Of a stretch of DNA of 64,000 nt, positions 28,626 through 37,975 are shown piece after piece; positions within the stretch are counted from its first letter, which is position 1; each line of letters opens with the position of its first letter. A model generated the notes under the pieces. The model saw only the letters and a list, made by a program, of their open reading frames with translations. It was not told where the DNA came from and did not search any database. Made by a program: the position numbers and the translations under genes. The stretch covers positions 1 to 64,000 of the forward strand of contig CAVOZW010000005.1 in the NCBI GenBank assembly GCA_963701385.1. Direction: 5' to 3'. The stretch is from B30-G6 sp963701385 (GTDB taxonomy: Bacteria; Desulfobacterota; Desulfobacteria; Desulfobacterales; B30-G6).

Positions 28626-29162
28626 ATGGCATCATTCATGGATCGGATGATAAGGGCAGCAAAACTGGATGTAACGCTTTATGAAGAAGTCGAGGCAGAC
28701 AAAGGTGCCATGCAACAAGCTATGGGGGTTGTCATTCTTGCCGGTCTTGCTGCCGGAATCGGAACTGCCGGTACGACAGGAATAAAAGGACTTGTTCTCG
28801 GAACTATTATATCCCTGACGGGATGGCTTATTTGGGCGTTTCTTACATATTATATTGGGACCAGGCTATTTCCTGAACCGCAAACAAAAGCAGACTATGG
28901 TGAGTTGCTACGCACCATCGGATTCTCAAGTTCGCCGGGAGTGCTGCGCATATTGGGAATCATCCCCATGCTGGGGAATACCCTCAATTTCATAATCGGC
29001 ATATGGATGTTGGTAGCAATGATCATTGCCGTCAGACAAGCGCTTGACTATAAGAGTACCTGGCGCGCAGCAGGCGTTTGTCTTATCGGTTGGATTGTTC
29101 AGCTCCTTATTTTTACTGTATTTTATCGGTTAGCAGGTGGGTTTGGCGCTTCAGCGGCATGA
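28626..29162 (+). CDS. Yip1-family membrane protein
   Basis: 178 residues with a soluble N-terminus (to about 28) and four or five hydrophobic segments. The ALAAGIG-like first helix, the ADYGELLRTIGFSSSPGVLRILGIIP block after the second helix and the closing W-x3-MIIAVRQALDY are the Yip1 domain signature. Yip1 proteins are integral membrane proteins of poorly known function in bacteria. GGGGGGAAATC precedes the ATG. It has no clear operon partner. Confidence 0.8.
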   Translation: MASFMDRMIRAAKLDVTLYEEVEADKGAMQQAMGVVILAGLAAGIGTAGTTGIKGLVLGTIISLTGWLIWAFLTYYIGTRLFPEPQTKADYGELLRTIGFSSSPGVLRILGIIPMLGNTLNFIIGIWMLVAMIIAVRQALDYKSTWRAAGVCLIGWIVQLLIFTVFYRLAGGFGASAA

Positions 29163-29288
29163 TTTATTATTAAATCGTTAGGGTCATGCCCGCCATTGAT
29201 GCATTTAAAGTTTTAGCAGGAGACATTGGCAGGGACTATTTTTAGAAAACCCACAATCAATTAGATAACAGAAACATTCCTAAAAATC

Positions 29289-30689
29289 TCACCGAGGTTC
29301 ATAGAGCGTCACACCGTAAGGGATCTTACCTGGCGCATAATCGTGCGGTTTGGTAAAAAGCGGATCGTCATAAACCTGTTTCAACAATTCATCGCGGAAA
29401 GTTGGGTGGGCAATGCTGGCAATGGCCAAGGCCTTGTTCCCGATAGTCAAACCGCGCAGGTCGGCAATGCCGTGCTCCGTCACCAGCACGACCCCGTCAT
29501 ATGCCGATGCTGTCAAGCTGATACCGGGCGGATGCATGCGGACAATTTTGGAGGCACCTTTGTTCGTCAGGCTTTTCATGGCGATAATGGGTGTTCCAAT
29601 GGACACATTGTTGATGGCGCGAATGAAATCGGGCTGTCCACCGACACCACTGTAGTAGCGGCGGGGGTCGATGAAATCAGCCCACACATTCCCGAACAAG
29701 TCTACACCGATAGCCGTGTTGATGGAAAGAAACGGCCGGTTCGCGCGGATGGTTTCAGCCGAATTGGTATAGGAAGAAGGCCGCATCTGTACCCCGGAGC
29801 GCATGTGGACATAATCGTACAGGTCTCGGGAACCCATAATCAGACCGGTGGTGCTGTAACCCATGTTGACTTTTTTCTTTAGGTTGGTGACGATCCTTGC
29901 CGTCTGAAGGTGCATCAGGCCGTCACCATAGAGTTCGGTCTGTATCCCTAAATTTTTCGGGCTAGCTTCTTTGATGGTTCCCACCACAGCATCCGGTATC
30001 TTTCCGATACCGACCTGAAGGGTCACGCCGTCGCGTATAAAGTGGTTTGTTATCAACTCACCAATGCGACGCTCTTCAGGCGGCAGATCGTCAAAGTCCG
30101 GGGCGACGAAATCGTACACCGGTTTAATCCCTTCCTCGATCAGGTAATCGATGGAACCGGCATCCACCAGGCTCTGACCAAGGGTGAATGGCATGCTGGC
30201 ATCCAGTTCCGCCACCACGATTGATGCATAGTCGATGGCGGTGTGCAGGGCCTCCACGGAAAGTCCCAAACTGTATTCGCCGGTATGCGGATGCCGGCTG
30301 ACCTTCATGATCACCATTTCCGGTTCGTATTTTTGTCCTTTGCCGATCAGTCCGTCCAGATTGGCCAGTGTGCAAGGGAGATAGTAAGCACGCCCTTCAT
30401 TGGCGGCCTGGCGAACAGGCCCACCCGAAAATATCGAATAGGTCATGATGCGATCCTGCAGCCCCTCAGCGACATAGGGAACAGGCCCTTGTGTCAGCAG
30501 GTGTATCATGCGGATAAAAGGGAGGCGCGGGATACCAGCCTCGATGTTGTGCGTTAAAGCCTCGATGGAAGCGGTCGGTGTCGCGGCATTGGAGCCGATG
30601 TAGCAGGTAATCGCTTCCCGGTTTTTGAATTTTTCGGCCATTACCTCGGCAAGTTGGCTCAGGCAAAGATGTTTGGGTGTGGTGGTCAT
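29289..30689 (-). CDS. Acetyl-CoA hydrolase / CoA-transferase family (Cat1-like)
   Basis: 466 residues. The catalytic glutamate lies in NLGIQTELYGDGLM; GYSTTGLIMGS and the C-terminal VTEHGIADLRGLT are the standard contact motifs of the acetyl-CoA hydrolase / 4-hydroxybutyrate CoA-transferase family. It would move CoA between acyl groups such as acetate, succinate, propionate or butyrate, useful for activating fermentation acids in an anaerobe. The exact acid is not predictable. It stands alone between short intergenic regions. Confidence 0.9.
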   Translation of the reverse strand: MTTTPKHLCLSQLAEVMAEKFKNREAITCYIGSNAATPTASIEALTHNIEAGIPRLPFIRMIHLLTQGPVPYVAEGLQDRIMTYSIFSGGPVRQAANEGRAYYLPCTLANLDGLIGKGQKYEPEMVIMKVSRHPHTGEYSLGLSVEALHTAIDYASIVVAELDASMPFTLGQSLVDAGSIDYLIEEGIKPVYDFVAPDFDDLPPEERRIGELITNHFIRDGVTLQVGIGKIPDAVVGTIKEASPKNLGIQTELYGDGLMHLQTARIVTNLKKKVNMGYSTTGLIMGSRDLYDYVHMRSGVQMRPSSYTNSAETIRANRPFLSINTAIGVDLFGNVWADFIDPRRYYSGVGGQPDFIRAINNVSIGTPIIAMKSLTNKGASKIVRMHPPGISLTASAYDGVVLVTEHGIADLRGLTIGNKALAIASIAHPTFRDELLKQVYDDPLFTKPHDYAPGKIPYGVTLYEPR

Positions 30690-30861
30690 TTGTCTTTATG
30701 CTCATCGAGCGAGATGTGAACGTAGGTCTTACGGTAATGCATCGCAATATTTTTGTATATTCCGTTTTCAGGCCAATTACAAGTGAACCAGGCTACGATG
30801 GTGAAATAATGACCTGTAAACAATTGAAACAAGTATTGGGCTTGGTTTCAAACCGAACACA

Positions 30862-30987
30862 TCACAACATGAGGCGGGAATTCGTATGGAATCGCCTGCC
30901 ATGTCTTGAGCCTGAAGGAATTGCTTGAACTTTTCCTTGGCCTCCACAAAGAGGGTCTTTTTGATTTAACGTTTTTTTCTTTGACAT
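30862..30987 (-). CDS. Very small ORF with strong ribosome site, possibly frameshifted
   Basis: 41 codons (MSKKKTLNQKDPL...) with AGGAGG six bases before the ATG. After DPL the present frame reads CGGQGKVQ and looks non-protein-like, while the next frame reads FVEAKEKFKQFLQAQDM and stays open for about 45 codons. One missing T near 30950 would join them. It could therefore be a disrupted small gene. No family recognised. Confidence 0.25.
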   Translation of the reverse strand: MSKKKTLNQKDPLCGGQGKVQAIPSGSRHGRRFHTNSRLML

Positions 30988-31170
30988 TGGAATCCTCCTG
31001 ACACCCTTAACCCTGCAATTTTAAAAATGCTGACTAAACGAGGGCGAATCCATTTCACCTTATCAACAAACAACAGAAAAAACCGGACTTGTGTCAAGCG
31101 CTTTGGTTGAAATATCCAATCAATCTATTTATCTGTTTATATCAATATTGAAGCTGTTTTCAGGAAATAA

Positions 31171-31200
31171 TTGACTTGCTGATGAATGAAAAGTTACAAT
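31171..31200 (+). promoter_or_regulatory. Promoter-like site with no gene downstream
   Basis: TTGACT, 18-base spacer, TACAAT, reading toward the 3' end of the opposing cfa gene. The only things downstream on this strand are the hairpins at 31225-31343, so it might drive a small RNA. Confidence 0.3.
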
Positions 31201-31347
31201 TTCCAGTAACAGGCGAGCGCAAACGACCAGGGGGGCGTTCCTTTGCGTCCCCCTCGGTCACCCCCCCTGCTTCATAGAAGACATTGAACCCTAACAGGGT
31301 GCGAATGCCCATTGGTGACTCGGCTTTGAAGCAGGAGCTTCAATCAA

Positions 31348-32490
31348 TTATTTCTGGATCTCACGGTGGTATTGATAACCGTCTCTTATTCCTGTTCTCG
31401 AATACACAATCTGCCACAACTGATTCCGTCTTGATCTGAAACTGCCCGCGCATGAAAGAAGATAATAGGTCCACATGCGATAAAATCTCTTATCGTACAT
31501 GTCTTTGACTTTATCCCAACCTTTTGTAAAATTCCGGTGCCAGGCCAGCAAGGTCTGGTCATAATAGTGTCCAAAGCTATGCCAGTCTTCAAGCACCAGT
31601 ACTCCCTCGGCTGCCGATGCAATCTGTTTTGCCGAGGGCAACATCGAATTGGGGAAAATATATTTGCTAATCCAGGGATCCACAATATGCACGGTGGTGT
31701 TTCCTGCAATCGTATGCAATAAAAATAGACCGTCCTCTTTTATACAGCGGCGGACCACTTTCATAAACGTCTTGTAGTTTTTAGATCCCACGTGTTCGAA
31801 CATGCCGATCGAGACAACCCGGTCGAATTTTTCTTTTAACTCCCGATAATCCCGAAGCTCAATCTTAACATCAAGCGCTTTGCAGTCTTGGCTGGCGAAT
31901 TTCACCTGCTCACGAGAAACGGTTATGCCGCGTACCTTGACATCGTATTTTTCAGCTGCCCATTTGGCAAACCCGCCCCAACCGCATCCGATGTCTAAAA
32001 CAGTCATGCCTGGTTTTAACATCAATTTCTGACAGATTAAATCCAGCTTGGCCTCCTGAGCCTGATCCAGAGTGGTCGCTTTTTCCCAGTAGCCGCAAGA
32101 ATAGTTCATCCGCTTATCCAGCATAATAGAAAAAAGGCGGTTGCCGATGTCATAATGCCGTTTCCCGATGACATAAGCCTTTGATCTGCTTTGGGCATTG
32201 ATAACCTTCGCTCTTATAATGGCCGCTAGAATTTGCTTTTCTTTTTTTACTTTTTTATCGAGCCGTGCGTTCAAGATTCTGTCAAAAAGCTGATCGAGGG
32301 CTTCACAACGCCACCAGCCGTCCATGTAGCTTTCCCCCAAAGCAAGAGAACCTCCTCCCAAAACCCTGTTAAAAAAATCAGGGTTATCTACCTGTATGTC
32401 CCAGGGTCTGTTTCCGTCAATCTGAACGTCCAGACGGGATAACAGTTTCTGAATAATCTGTTTTGAATTGGCATGTTTCTTAAGAATCAT
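31348..32490 (-). CDS. cfa: Cyclopropane-fatty-acyl-phospholipid synthase
   Basis: 380 residues. After an N-terminal lipid-binding region (to about 110), the SAM-methyltransferase motif VLDIGCGWGGFAKWAAEKY appears near 165, then FEHVGSKNYKTFM and the C-terminal FYRMWTYYLLSCAGSFRSR typical of bacterial Cfa. The enzyme adds a methylene group from SAM across double bonds of membrane phospholipid chains, a stationary-phase and stress response. AAGGAG precedes the ATG. It appears to be a single-gene unit. Confidence 0.93.
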   Translation of the reverse strand: MILKKHANSKQIIQKLLSRLDVQIDGNRPWDIQVDNPDFFNRVLGGGSLALGESYMDGWWRCEALDQLFDRILNARLDKKVKKEKQILAAIIRAKVINAQSRSKAYVIGKRHYDIGNRLFSIMLDKRMNYSCGYWEKATTLDQAQEAKLDLICQKLMLKPGMTVLDIGCGWGGFAKWAAEKYDVKVRGITVSREQVKFASQDCKALDVKIELRDYRELKEKFDRVVSIGMFEHVGSKNYKTFMKVVRRCIKEDGLFLLHTIAGNTTVHIVDPWISKYIFPNSMLPSAKQIASAAEGVLVLEDWHSFGHYYDQTLLAWHRNFTKGWDKVKDMYDKRFYRMWTYYLLSCAGSFRSRRNQLWQIVYSRTGIRDGYQYHREIQK

Positions 32491-32595
32491 TGCCTTCTCC
32501 TTTGGAAATTAGAGGGAGGTGGTTAACAATGGGAACCGTTTAACCCGCTTAAATCTGTATGATACTGGTTGACGATGTGTCCGAACAAAGCCTCA

Positions 32596-32634
32596 AAAAA
32601 AACCCGGCCTCTCGATTTGAGAAGCAGGGTTTTT
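32596..32634. terminator. Bidirectional terminator-like hairpin
   Basis: AAAAACCC at 32598-32605 pairs with GGGTTTTT at 32627-32634, with an inner CTCTC/GAGA pair. It has a T-run on one side and an A-run on the other. It lies upstream of cfa and downstream of the acyl-CoA synthetase remnant. The rest of 32491-32906 holds nothing recognisable. Confidence 0.6.
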
Positions 32635-32906
32635 CATCATCACAAAGCACTCTCCGTGTGACAGTTTCAATTAAAAGCAGTTAGTTGATTATATTCGCTG
32701 GTATCGCACACAAAAAAAAAGAAATCAAGAAAAGCCAGAATATTGGCAATCACAATTTTCTGAAACGAGACGCTGGGATGGAACATTTAAAAACAAGAAC
32801 CAGAAACACCCTGTCCGTAAATTCCATGACAGAAGTGTCTGCCATGGAGGGAACAAGGGGCAGGCTGAAGGAGAATACCGTTCTGTCGCGGTGTTTTTTT
32901 TGCTCA

Positions 32907-33535
32907 TCAGGATTTGTTGCGGCGTTTCGAGGAGTACGCAACCGCGTGGCGGAGACCCCGCAAGGCCCTCTCGACGTTGCTGAACACGGGAATGCCGTGG
33001 GACTGATATGCTTTGCGCATGATACGGGATGTTTTTTCGACATCCACATCCGCAACCGTCATGGCGTGGTTTTCAAAAACGACGATCACTTCTTTGCTGG
33101 ATTTTTTTTTCAGCCTTTCGAGTACCGGCAGCATCCCCTTCAGATACGCCCCGGGTGGTCCCACCGGCACTCCGGCCATTTCCATAAAACTTCGCACTTC
33201 CACTTCAAGGGGTCTTAAGAGAAATACCATGATCAGGACATCAATGGGTTCCGAATCAAGGATAATTTCCAGGGAATTTTCGATGACAACCGCCGGCACC
33301 ACGGGTGATCCTGTATCGAGCGGGTTTTGCATGCTGTTGCCGGGTGTGGGGTAATATTGTTGCAGCCGCCTTTGGATGAGATGGGATATAGCTTTCCCGG
33401 ATAACCATATCGGATCAGACTCAAGGCGATGAGGTTGCCGAAGGCGCCGGGTCTGCTGATTCCGCCAAAAACCGCAATTCCCCTGGGGGCGAAGATTCTG
33501 TCCAATGGGTTATGTTTTTTTTCGTTCATTTGCAT
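32907..33535 (-). pseudogene. Remnant of NDP-forming acyl-CoA synthetase alpha subunit
   Basis: Two pieces in different frames. The first (from ATG 33535) is the start of the CoA-binding domain: NPLDRIFAPRGIAVFGGISRPGAFGN and RYGYPGKLYPISSKGG. About 50 residues in, the frame changes. The second (to 32907) is the end of the ligase-type domain: NPLDTGSPVVPAVVIENSLEIIL, then PVFSNVERALRGLRHAVAY. The 300 or so residues between these points in a normal synthetase are missing, so an internal deletion plus a frame change has removed the active-site region. The intact enzymes make ATP or GTP from acyl-CoA. This copy cannot work. Confidence 0.75.
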
Positions 33536-33761
33536 GGCACTGCCTTTTCATTGATCGGGTATCAGCTACCTGGATTTCCGCTTTCGAGGCTGTGTCACAA
33601 TTCATCATCCCGGTCAAGTCTCATGAAGAGCGGGCAAGCCGGGATCCAGTAATGATTTGTTAACATGACAGGATGAATGTTAGCGAGTACCTATCCACAA
33701 ATGGTCTTTTCACGCCCTGCCAGTGTTGGAAGGCATCTTCAGTTTATTGAATTATTATGCT

Positions 33762-35162
33762 ATGGTAATTTCCAAATCAGAAGATCCACTTGGGAAAACA
33801 GATGCCATCAGAAAAGAAACCATGACAATTCCCCATCGAATCGGCCCGCTATTTGCAGATTTGTACGAATTAACCATGGCAGCCGCTTATTATCAACAAT
33901 GCATGCAGGGGAATGCCACCTTTTCGCTTTTTGTGCGGGAGTCTGCAGCCCGGAATTTCTTTGTGGCGGCAGGGCTCGAGACGGTTTTGGATGAACTGGC
34001 ATGTTTCCGGTTTTCTAACCGCGAAATCGCCTATTTAAAGCAGATAGGCCTTTTTGCGGATGAATTTCTCTCTTTTCTGAAATCATTGCGATTCAGCGGG
34101 AATATTTCCGCCATGCCCGAGGGCGCGATCTTTTTTGCGGACGAGCCCGTGCTTGAAGTGACCGCCCCCATCATCGAAGCGCAAATCGTGGAAACCTTTC
34201 TGCTGAATACGATCGGTTCCCAGACCCTGTTTGCTTCCAAGGGGGCGCGCTGCGTACATGCGGCTGACGGGCGACCCCTGGTGGATTTCTCCTTGAGAAG
34301 AACGCAGAGTCAGGATGCCGGACTGAATGTCGCTAGAAGTACTTATATTTCAGGATTTTCCGGGACAAGTAATCTGCTGGCCGGACACCGCTATGGTATC
34401 CCGGTGTCCGGCACCATGGCGCATTCCTATATATCGGCATTTGAACACGAGATCGATGCTTTTCGCGCCTACGCATCCATATTTCCGGACCATTCCGTAT
34501 TTCTGATCGACACCTATGACACTATCGAGGGGGCCAGGCAGGCGGTCCGTGTGGGCCTGGAAATGAGAAAACAGGGACACGCCCTCAAGGGGGTTCGTCT
34601 GGACAGTGGCGACATGATCGACCTGAGTTGCAGGGTCCGTGAGCTCTTTGACAAGGCCGGACTATCAAACGTCAAAATCATTGCCAGCAGCGGATTTGAC
34701 GAGTTCAAGATTCATGAGCTGCTGGCAAATGGAGCCCAAATCGATGCCTTTGGTGTGGGGACAAAAGTGGGTTCTTCCGCAGATGCACCGTATGTGGATA
34801 TCGTTTACAAGCTTGTCAAAATAAATGACCGGCTTGTGAGGAAACTGAGCCCCAGCAAAAAATCACTGGCCGGCGAAAAACAGGTGTTTCGAAAAATTGA
34901 TGGTCGCGGACAGTACATGGAAGATATCATCGGTTTGAGACATGAGATCATTGACGGCGCATCACCCCTGCTGTCGGCGGTGATGAATCAGGGCGAGCCC
35001 ATAGGCACCCGCCCGGTGCTAACAGATATTCAGGCCAGTTTCAAATCGAATTTCCGATCATTGCCCGATAAATACAAATCGATCCACCAAAGACATCGAT
35101 ACCCTGTGAACCTGAGCAAGGCACTTGTGCAGGTCCAGGAAAACATGGCATCAGGCTCGTGA
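33762..35162 (+). CDS. pncB: Nicotinate phosphoribosyltransferase
   Basis: 466 residues from the ATG at 33762. The family normally starts close to the ATG at 33822 (MTIPHRIGPLFADLYELTM), and a GTG at 33723 is also open; no start has a good ribosome site. Key motifs: LFADLYELTMAAAYYQ, LVDFSLRRTQSQDAGLNVARSTYISGFSGTSN, GTMAHSYISAF with the catalytic His region, LIDTYDTIEGA and GVRLDSGD. It forms nicotinate mononucleotide from nicotinate and PRPP in NAD salvage. NAD kinase, the next step to NADP, is encoded 5 kb downstream. Confidence 0.9.
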   Translation: MVISKSEDPLGKTDAIRKETMTIPHRIGPLFADLYELTMAAAYYQQCMQGNATFSLFVRESAARNFFVAAGLETVLDELACFRFSNREIAYLKQIGLFADEFLSFLKSLRFSGNISAMPEGAIFFADEPVLEVTAPIIEAQIVETFLLNTIGSQTLFASKGARCVHAADGRPLVDFSLRRTQSQDAGLNVARSTYISGFSGTSNLLAGHRYGIPVSGTMAHSYISAFEHEIDAFRAYASIFPDHSVFLIDTYDTIEGARQAVRVGLEMRKQGHALKGVRLDSGDMIDLSCRVRELFDKAGLSNVKIIASSGFDEFKIHELLANGAQIDAFGVGTKVGSSADAPYVDIVYKLVKINDRLVRKLSPSKKSLAGEKQVFRKIDGRGQYMEDIIGLRHEIIDGASPLLSAVMNQGEPIGTRPVLTDIQASFKSNFRSLPDKYKSIHQRHRYPVNLSKALVQVQENMASGS

Positions 35163-35244
35163 AATATACGGACCAGGCCACGGAGGCACCCTGACGATCA
35201 ATGAATATTGGAATAGAGGGGGGCTTTTGAAACCGCTTCTGAGC

Positions 35245-35952
35245 TTAGATACCAAGGTAGGCCTTCTTCACATCTTCGTTGGCTAACAGGTTCAGGCTGG
35301 TGTCGGAAAGCGTTATGCGTCCGTTTTCCATGACATAGCCCCTGTGGGCCACCTGCAGGGCAAGGTTGGCGTTCTGTTCCACCAGAAAGATCGTGGTCTT
35401 GTTTTCCTCATTGATCTTGCGAATAATTTTGAAAATCTGTTTTACGATCAACGGTGCCAGCCCCAGAGAGGGTTCATCCAGGAGAAGGAGTCTGGGTCTT
35501 GCCATCAGGGCCCTTGCAACCGCCAGCATCTGCTGTTCACCACCACTGAGGGTGCCGCCTGACTGGTGACGCCGTTCAGCCAGGATGGGAAAGAGATCAA
35601 AGACATATTCCACGTCCTTGCGGATTTCATCGGTATCGTTTCGTAAAAAGGCTCCCATATCAAGATTTTCCATCACGCTGAGATAAGGGAAAATCCGCCG
35701 CCCTTCGGGTACCTGGCTTATGCCAAGCGCCACGATTTGGTTGGGAGAAAGTTCCTGGAGGGATTTTCCCATAAAGAGGATGTCACCGGATTTGGGGGGC
35801 ACGATGCCGGAAATGGACATGAGGGTCGTGGTTTTACCGGCACCATTGGCACCAATCAGGGTAATAATCTCACCCTCCAAGATTTCCAGGCTGATCCCTT
35901 TAATAGCCTGGATATTGCCATAATAGGTTTGAATGTTCTCAACCTCAAGCAT
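35245..35952 (-). CDS. livF: Branched-chain amino-acid ABC transporter ATPase LivF (second system)
   Basis: 235 residues from the ATG at 35952, where MLEVENIQTYYGNIQAIKG matches the usual LivF start; the open frame upstream lies inside livG. Walker A GANGAGKTT, signature LSGGEQQMLAVARAL, Walker B LLLLDEPSLGLAP, H-loop VEQNANLAL. It overlaps livG by 8 bases and is the last gene of a livK-H-M-G-F operon on the minus strand. Gene order differs from the first Liv cluster, so the two are not a recent duplication. Confidence 0.93.
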   Translation of the reverse strand: MLEVENIQTYYGNIQAIKGISLEILEGEIITLIGANGAGKTTTLMSISGIVPPKSGDILFMGKSLQELSPNQIVALGISQVPEGRRIFPYLSVMENLDMGAFLRNDTDEIRKDVEYVFDLFPILAERRHQSGGTLSGGEQQMLAVARALMARPRLLLLDEPSLGLAPLIVKQIFKIIRKINEENKTTIFLVEQNANLALQVAHRGYVMENGRITLSDTSLNLLANEDVKKAYLGI

Positions 35953-36733
35953 CCAATTCTTCTCCCAGATAGGCTTTGATAACAGCTGGATTGGCCTTGA
36001 TTTCCAGGGGTGATCCTTCGGCAATTTTCTTCCCGTAGTCCACCACATAGATACGATCTGACAGACTCATCACCAGCTTCATATCGTGCTCGATAAGCAA
36101 GATGGAAATATTTTCCTGATTCCGTATGCGAACAATCAGATTATCGAGTTCTTTGGTTTCCCTGGCATTCATTCCTGCGGCAGGTTCATCCAGAAGCAGG
36201 ATAAATGGATCCGTTGCCATGGCGCGTGCGATTTCCAGTCGTCGCTGTGCGCCGTATGGAAGGTTTTTAGCGTATTCATTGACAAATTGTTGCAGACCGA
36301 TTTTTTCGAGCACCTTGTAGCTGTCCTCGACAACCTTTTTTTCTTCTCTGACTGTCGCTGGATTTCTGAAGATGGCACCCGGTATGCCGGCGGACATACG
36401 ACAGTGACGACCGATCATGACGTTTTCCAGAACCGTCATATTTTGAAACAGACGGATGTTCTGAAACGTACGGGCCAAACCGCTTTCGGTAACATGATTG
36501 GGTTTCAGACCTTTGAGATTCTTCCTTTTTCCTCCGGCCGGGATGATGGCAATATCCCCTTTGCTGGGTGGATAGATCCCGGTGATGCAATTAAAGAAGG
36601 TTGTCTTTCCGGCACCATTAGGGCCAATCAGCGCAACGATTTCACCTTGCCCGACAGTCAAACTGATGTTGTCGAGCGCTCTGAGTCCGCCGAAATCTTT
36701 GGTTAGATTTGTTACTTCGAGAATCGGTTTCAT
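35945..36733 (-). CDS. livG: Branched-chain amino-acid ABC transporter ATPase LivG (second system)
   Basis: 262 residues with Walker A GPNGAGKTT, LPYGAQRRLEIARAM in place of the usual signature, Walker B ILLLDEPAAGMN and H-loop IEHDMKLVM. It carries the LivG insert between Walker A and the signature (IGRHCRMSAGIPGAI). It pairs with LivF to energise LivHM of the second system. It lies 24 bases after livM and overlaps livF. Confidence 0.93.
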   Translation of the reverse strand: MKPILEVTNLTKDFGGLRALDNISLTVGQGEIVALIGPNGAGKTTFFNCITGIYPPSKGDIAIIPAGGKRKNLKGLKPNHVTESGLARTFQNIRLFQNMTVLENVMIGRHCRMSAGIPGAIFRNPATVREEKKVVEDSYKVLEKIGLQQFVNEYAKNLPYGAQRRLEIARAMATDPFILLLDEPAAGMNARETKELDNLIVRIRNQENISILLIEHDMKLVMSLSDRIYVVDYGKKIAEGSPLEIKANPAVIKAYLGEELDA

Positions 36734-36757
36734 AAACTTATGACTTGGGTGGTGTCC

Positions 36758-37969
36758 TTACGATTTTATTCCTTTGAACGTATATGTTTTCCGAACATCC
36801 GTAATAATTCCCCCTGGACGAAAGACCATCATAATTACCAGTACTGCCCCAAACAGGAGCATCCGATATTCGGAAAATGCCCGTAGATATTCCGGGAGAA
36901 GAATCAGAACCAGGGCGCCGAAAATGACCCCCAAAATAGATCCCATGCCACCCAGGACCACGACACATAAAATGATGATCGATTCCCAGATGGTAAAACT
37001 GGCCGGATTGATGAAGGTGGTTTTTGCTGCAAAGACCACACCACCGATTCCGGCCCAGGTTGCACCCAGAGCAAAGGCACTCAGTTTGGTTCTGGTTTTG
37101 TCAATACCCATGGCCTGACACGCCACCTCGTCCTCCCTGAGAGCGATCCAGGCCCTGCCCAGTCGTGAGTCCTGCAGGCGCTTGACCACAAAAACGGTAA
37201 AAAGGACCATGCCGATCATCACAAAGTAGACGTAAGTGATGGATTGAGACAGGGACAGATCGATACCGAAAAAACCGGGCCGGGGAATATTGGCAATACC
37301 GCTGGGTCCAAAGGAGAAATCGTTCCAGTTTTCCAGAATGAGGCGGATGATCTCACCAAATCCCAGCGTGACGATGGCCAGGTAATCACCCCTAAGACGA
37401 AGGACCGGAAAACCCAGCATAACACCGAAAAGAAAGGCCATGGTGGCCCCGATAGGCAGCGCGGCCCAGAACCCGAGCCCGAAATGATGATTGAGCAGTG
37501 CGTAGCTATAGGCACCCACAGCATAAAACGCCACATATCCCAGATCGAGCAGTCCGGCGAGACCGACAACAATGTTCAGCCCCAGTCCGACGACCACATA
37601 AATCAGCGCAGTGGTCATGATATTGGTCTGGTACATGGAGAAGATAAAAGGAAAAGCGACAATGAAAACAGCCAGCCCTATGGCGGCGGGGACACTGTAT
37701 CGTTTATCCTTGATTAGTCTCTGCGTCAAGGTCAGGGTTGAGACTTCCTCTGATTCGGCTTTCTTTTTTCCGGCTTCTTTTCGTTTGATGAGGTAGCGCC
37801 AGAGAAAAGACAGAAAAAACGTTCCGATACCCACCATGAACATTCGTTCCCAGCGCCATTCAATGGTCTTGTAGATCGTGTTCACACGAATAACCATGAT
37901 GGGAAAGGTCAGAAACATCAGCCACAACGCAATCAGAAACGATTTTTTTATTTCATTGAAGCGAAACAT
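36758..37969 (-). CDS. livM: Branched-chain amino-acid ABC permease LivM (second system)
   Basis: 403 residues. Two N-terminal helices flank a charged Lys/Glu stretch near 60-80 (RKEAGKKKAESEE). The core has GLGLNIVVGLAGLLDLGYVAF, GDYLAIVTLGFGEIIRLILEN and RLGRAWIALREDEVACQAMG, the ATPase-coupling loop. It forms the channel with LivH. It starts 6 bases after the livH stop. Confidence 0.93.
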   Translation of the reverse strand: MFRFNEIKKSFLIALWLMFLTFPIMVIRVNTIYKTIEWRWERMFMVGIGTFFLSFLWRYLIKRKEAGKKKAESEEVSTLTLTQRLIKDKRYSVPAAIGLAVFIVAFPFIFSMYQTNIMTTALIYVVVGLGLNIVVGLAGLLDLGYVAFYAVGAYSYALLNHHFGLGFWAALPIGATMAFLFGVMLGFPVLRLRGDYLAIVTLGFGEIIRLILENWNDFSFGPSGIANIPRPGFFGIDLSLSQSITYVYFVMIGMVLFTVFVVKRLQDSRLGRAWIALREDEVACQAMGIDKTRTKLSAFALGATWAGIGGVVFAAKTTFINPASFTIWESIIILCVVVLGGMGSILGVIFGALVLILLPEYLRAFSEYRMLLFGAVLVIMMVFRPGGIITDVRKTYTFKGIKS

Positions 37970-37975
37970 AATTCA

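Larger units (their letters stand above)
30690..31347. other. 658-base gap with promoter-like site and three hairpins
   Basis: Besides the small ORF at 30862-30987, this gap holds a promoter-like pair at 31171-31200 (+) followed by three hairpins: 31225-31259 (about 13 pairs, G-run against C-run, one bulge), 31288-31300 (ACCCT/AGGGT) and 31326-31343 (TTGAAGC/GCTTCAA). The last lies just past the cfa stop and may end cfa transcription. The first two are unexplained. Confidence 0.4.

Noticed and set aside
37219..37572. Long shadow ORFs inside livM, livH and the RHS gene on either strand
   Set aside because: They overlap complete, well-conserved genes and carry no motifs of their own.
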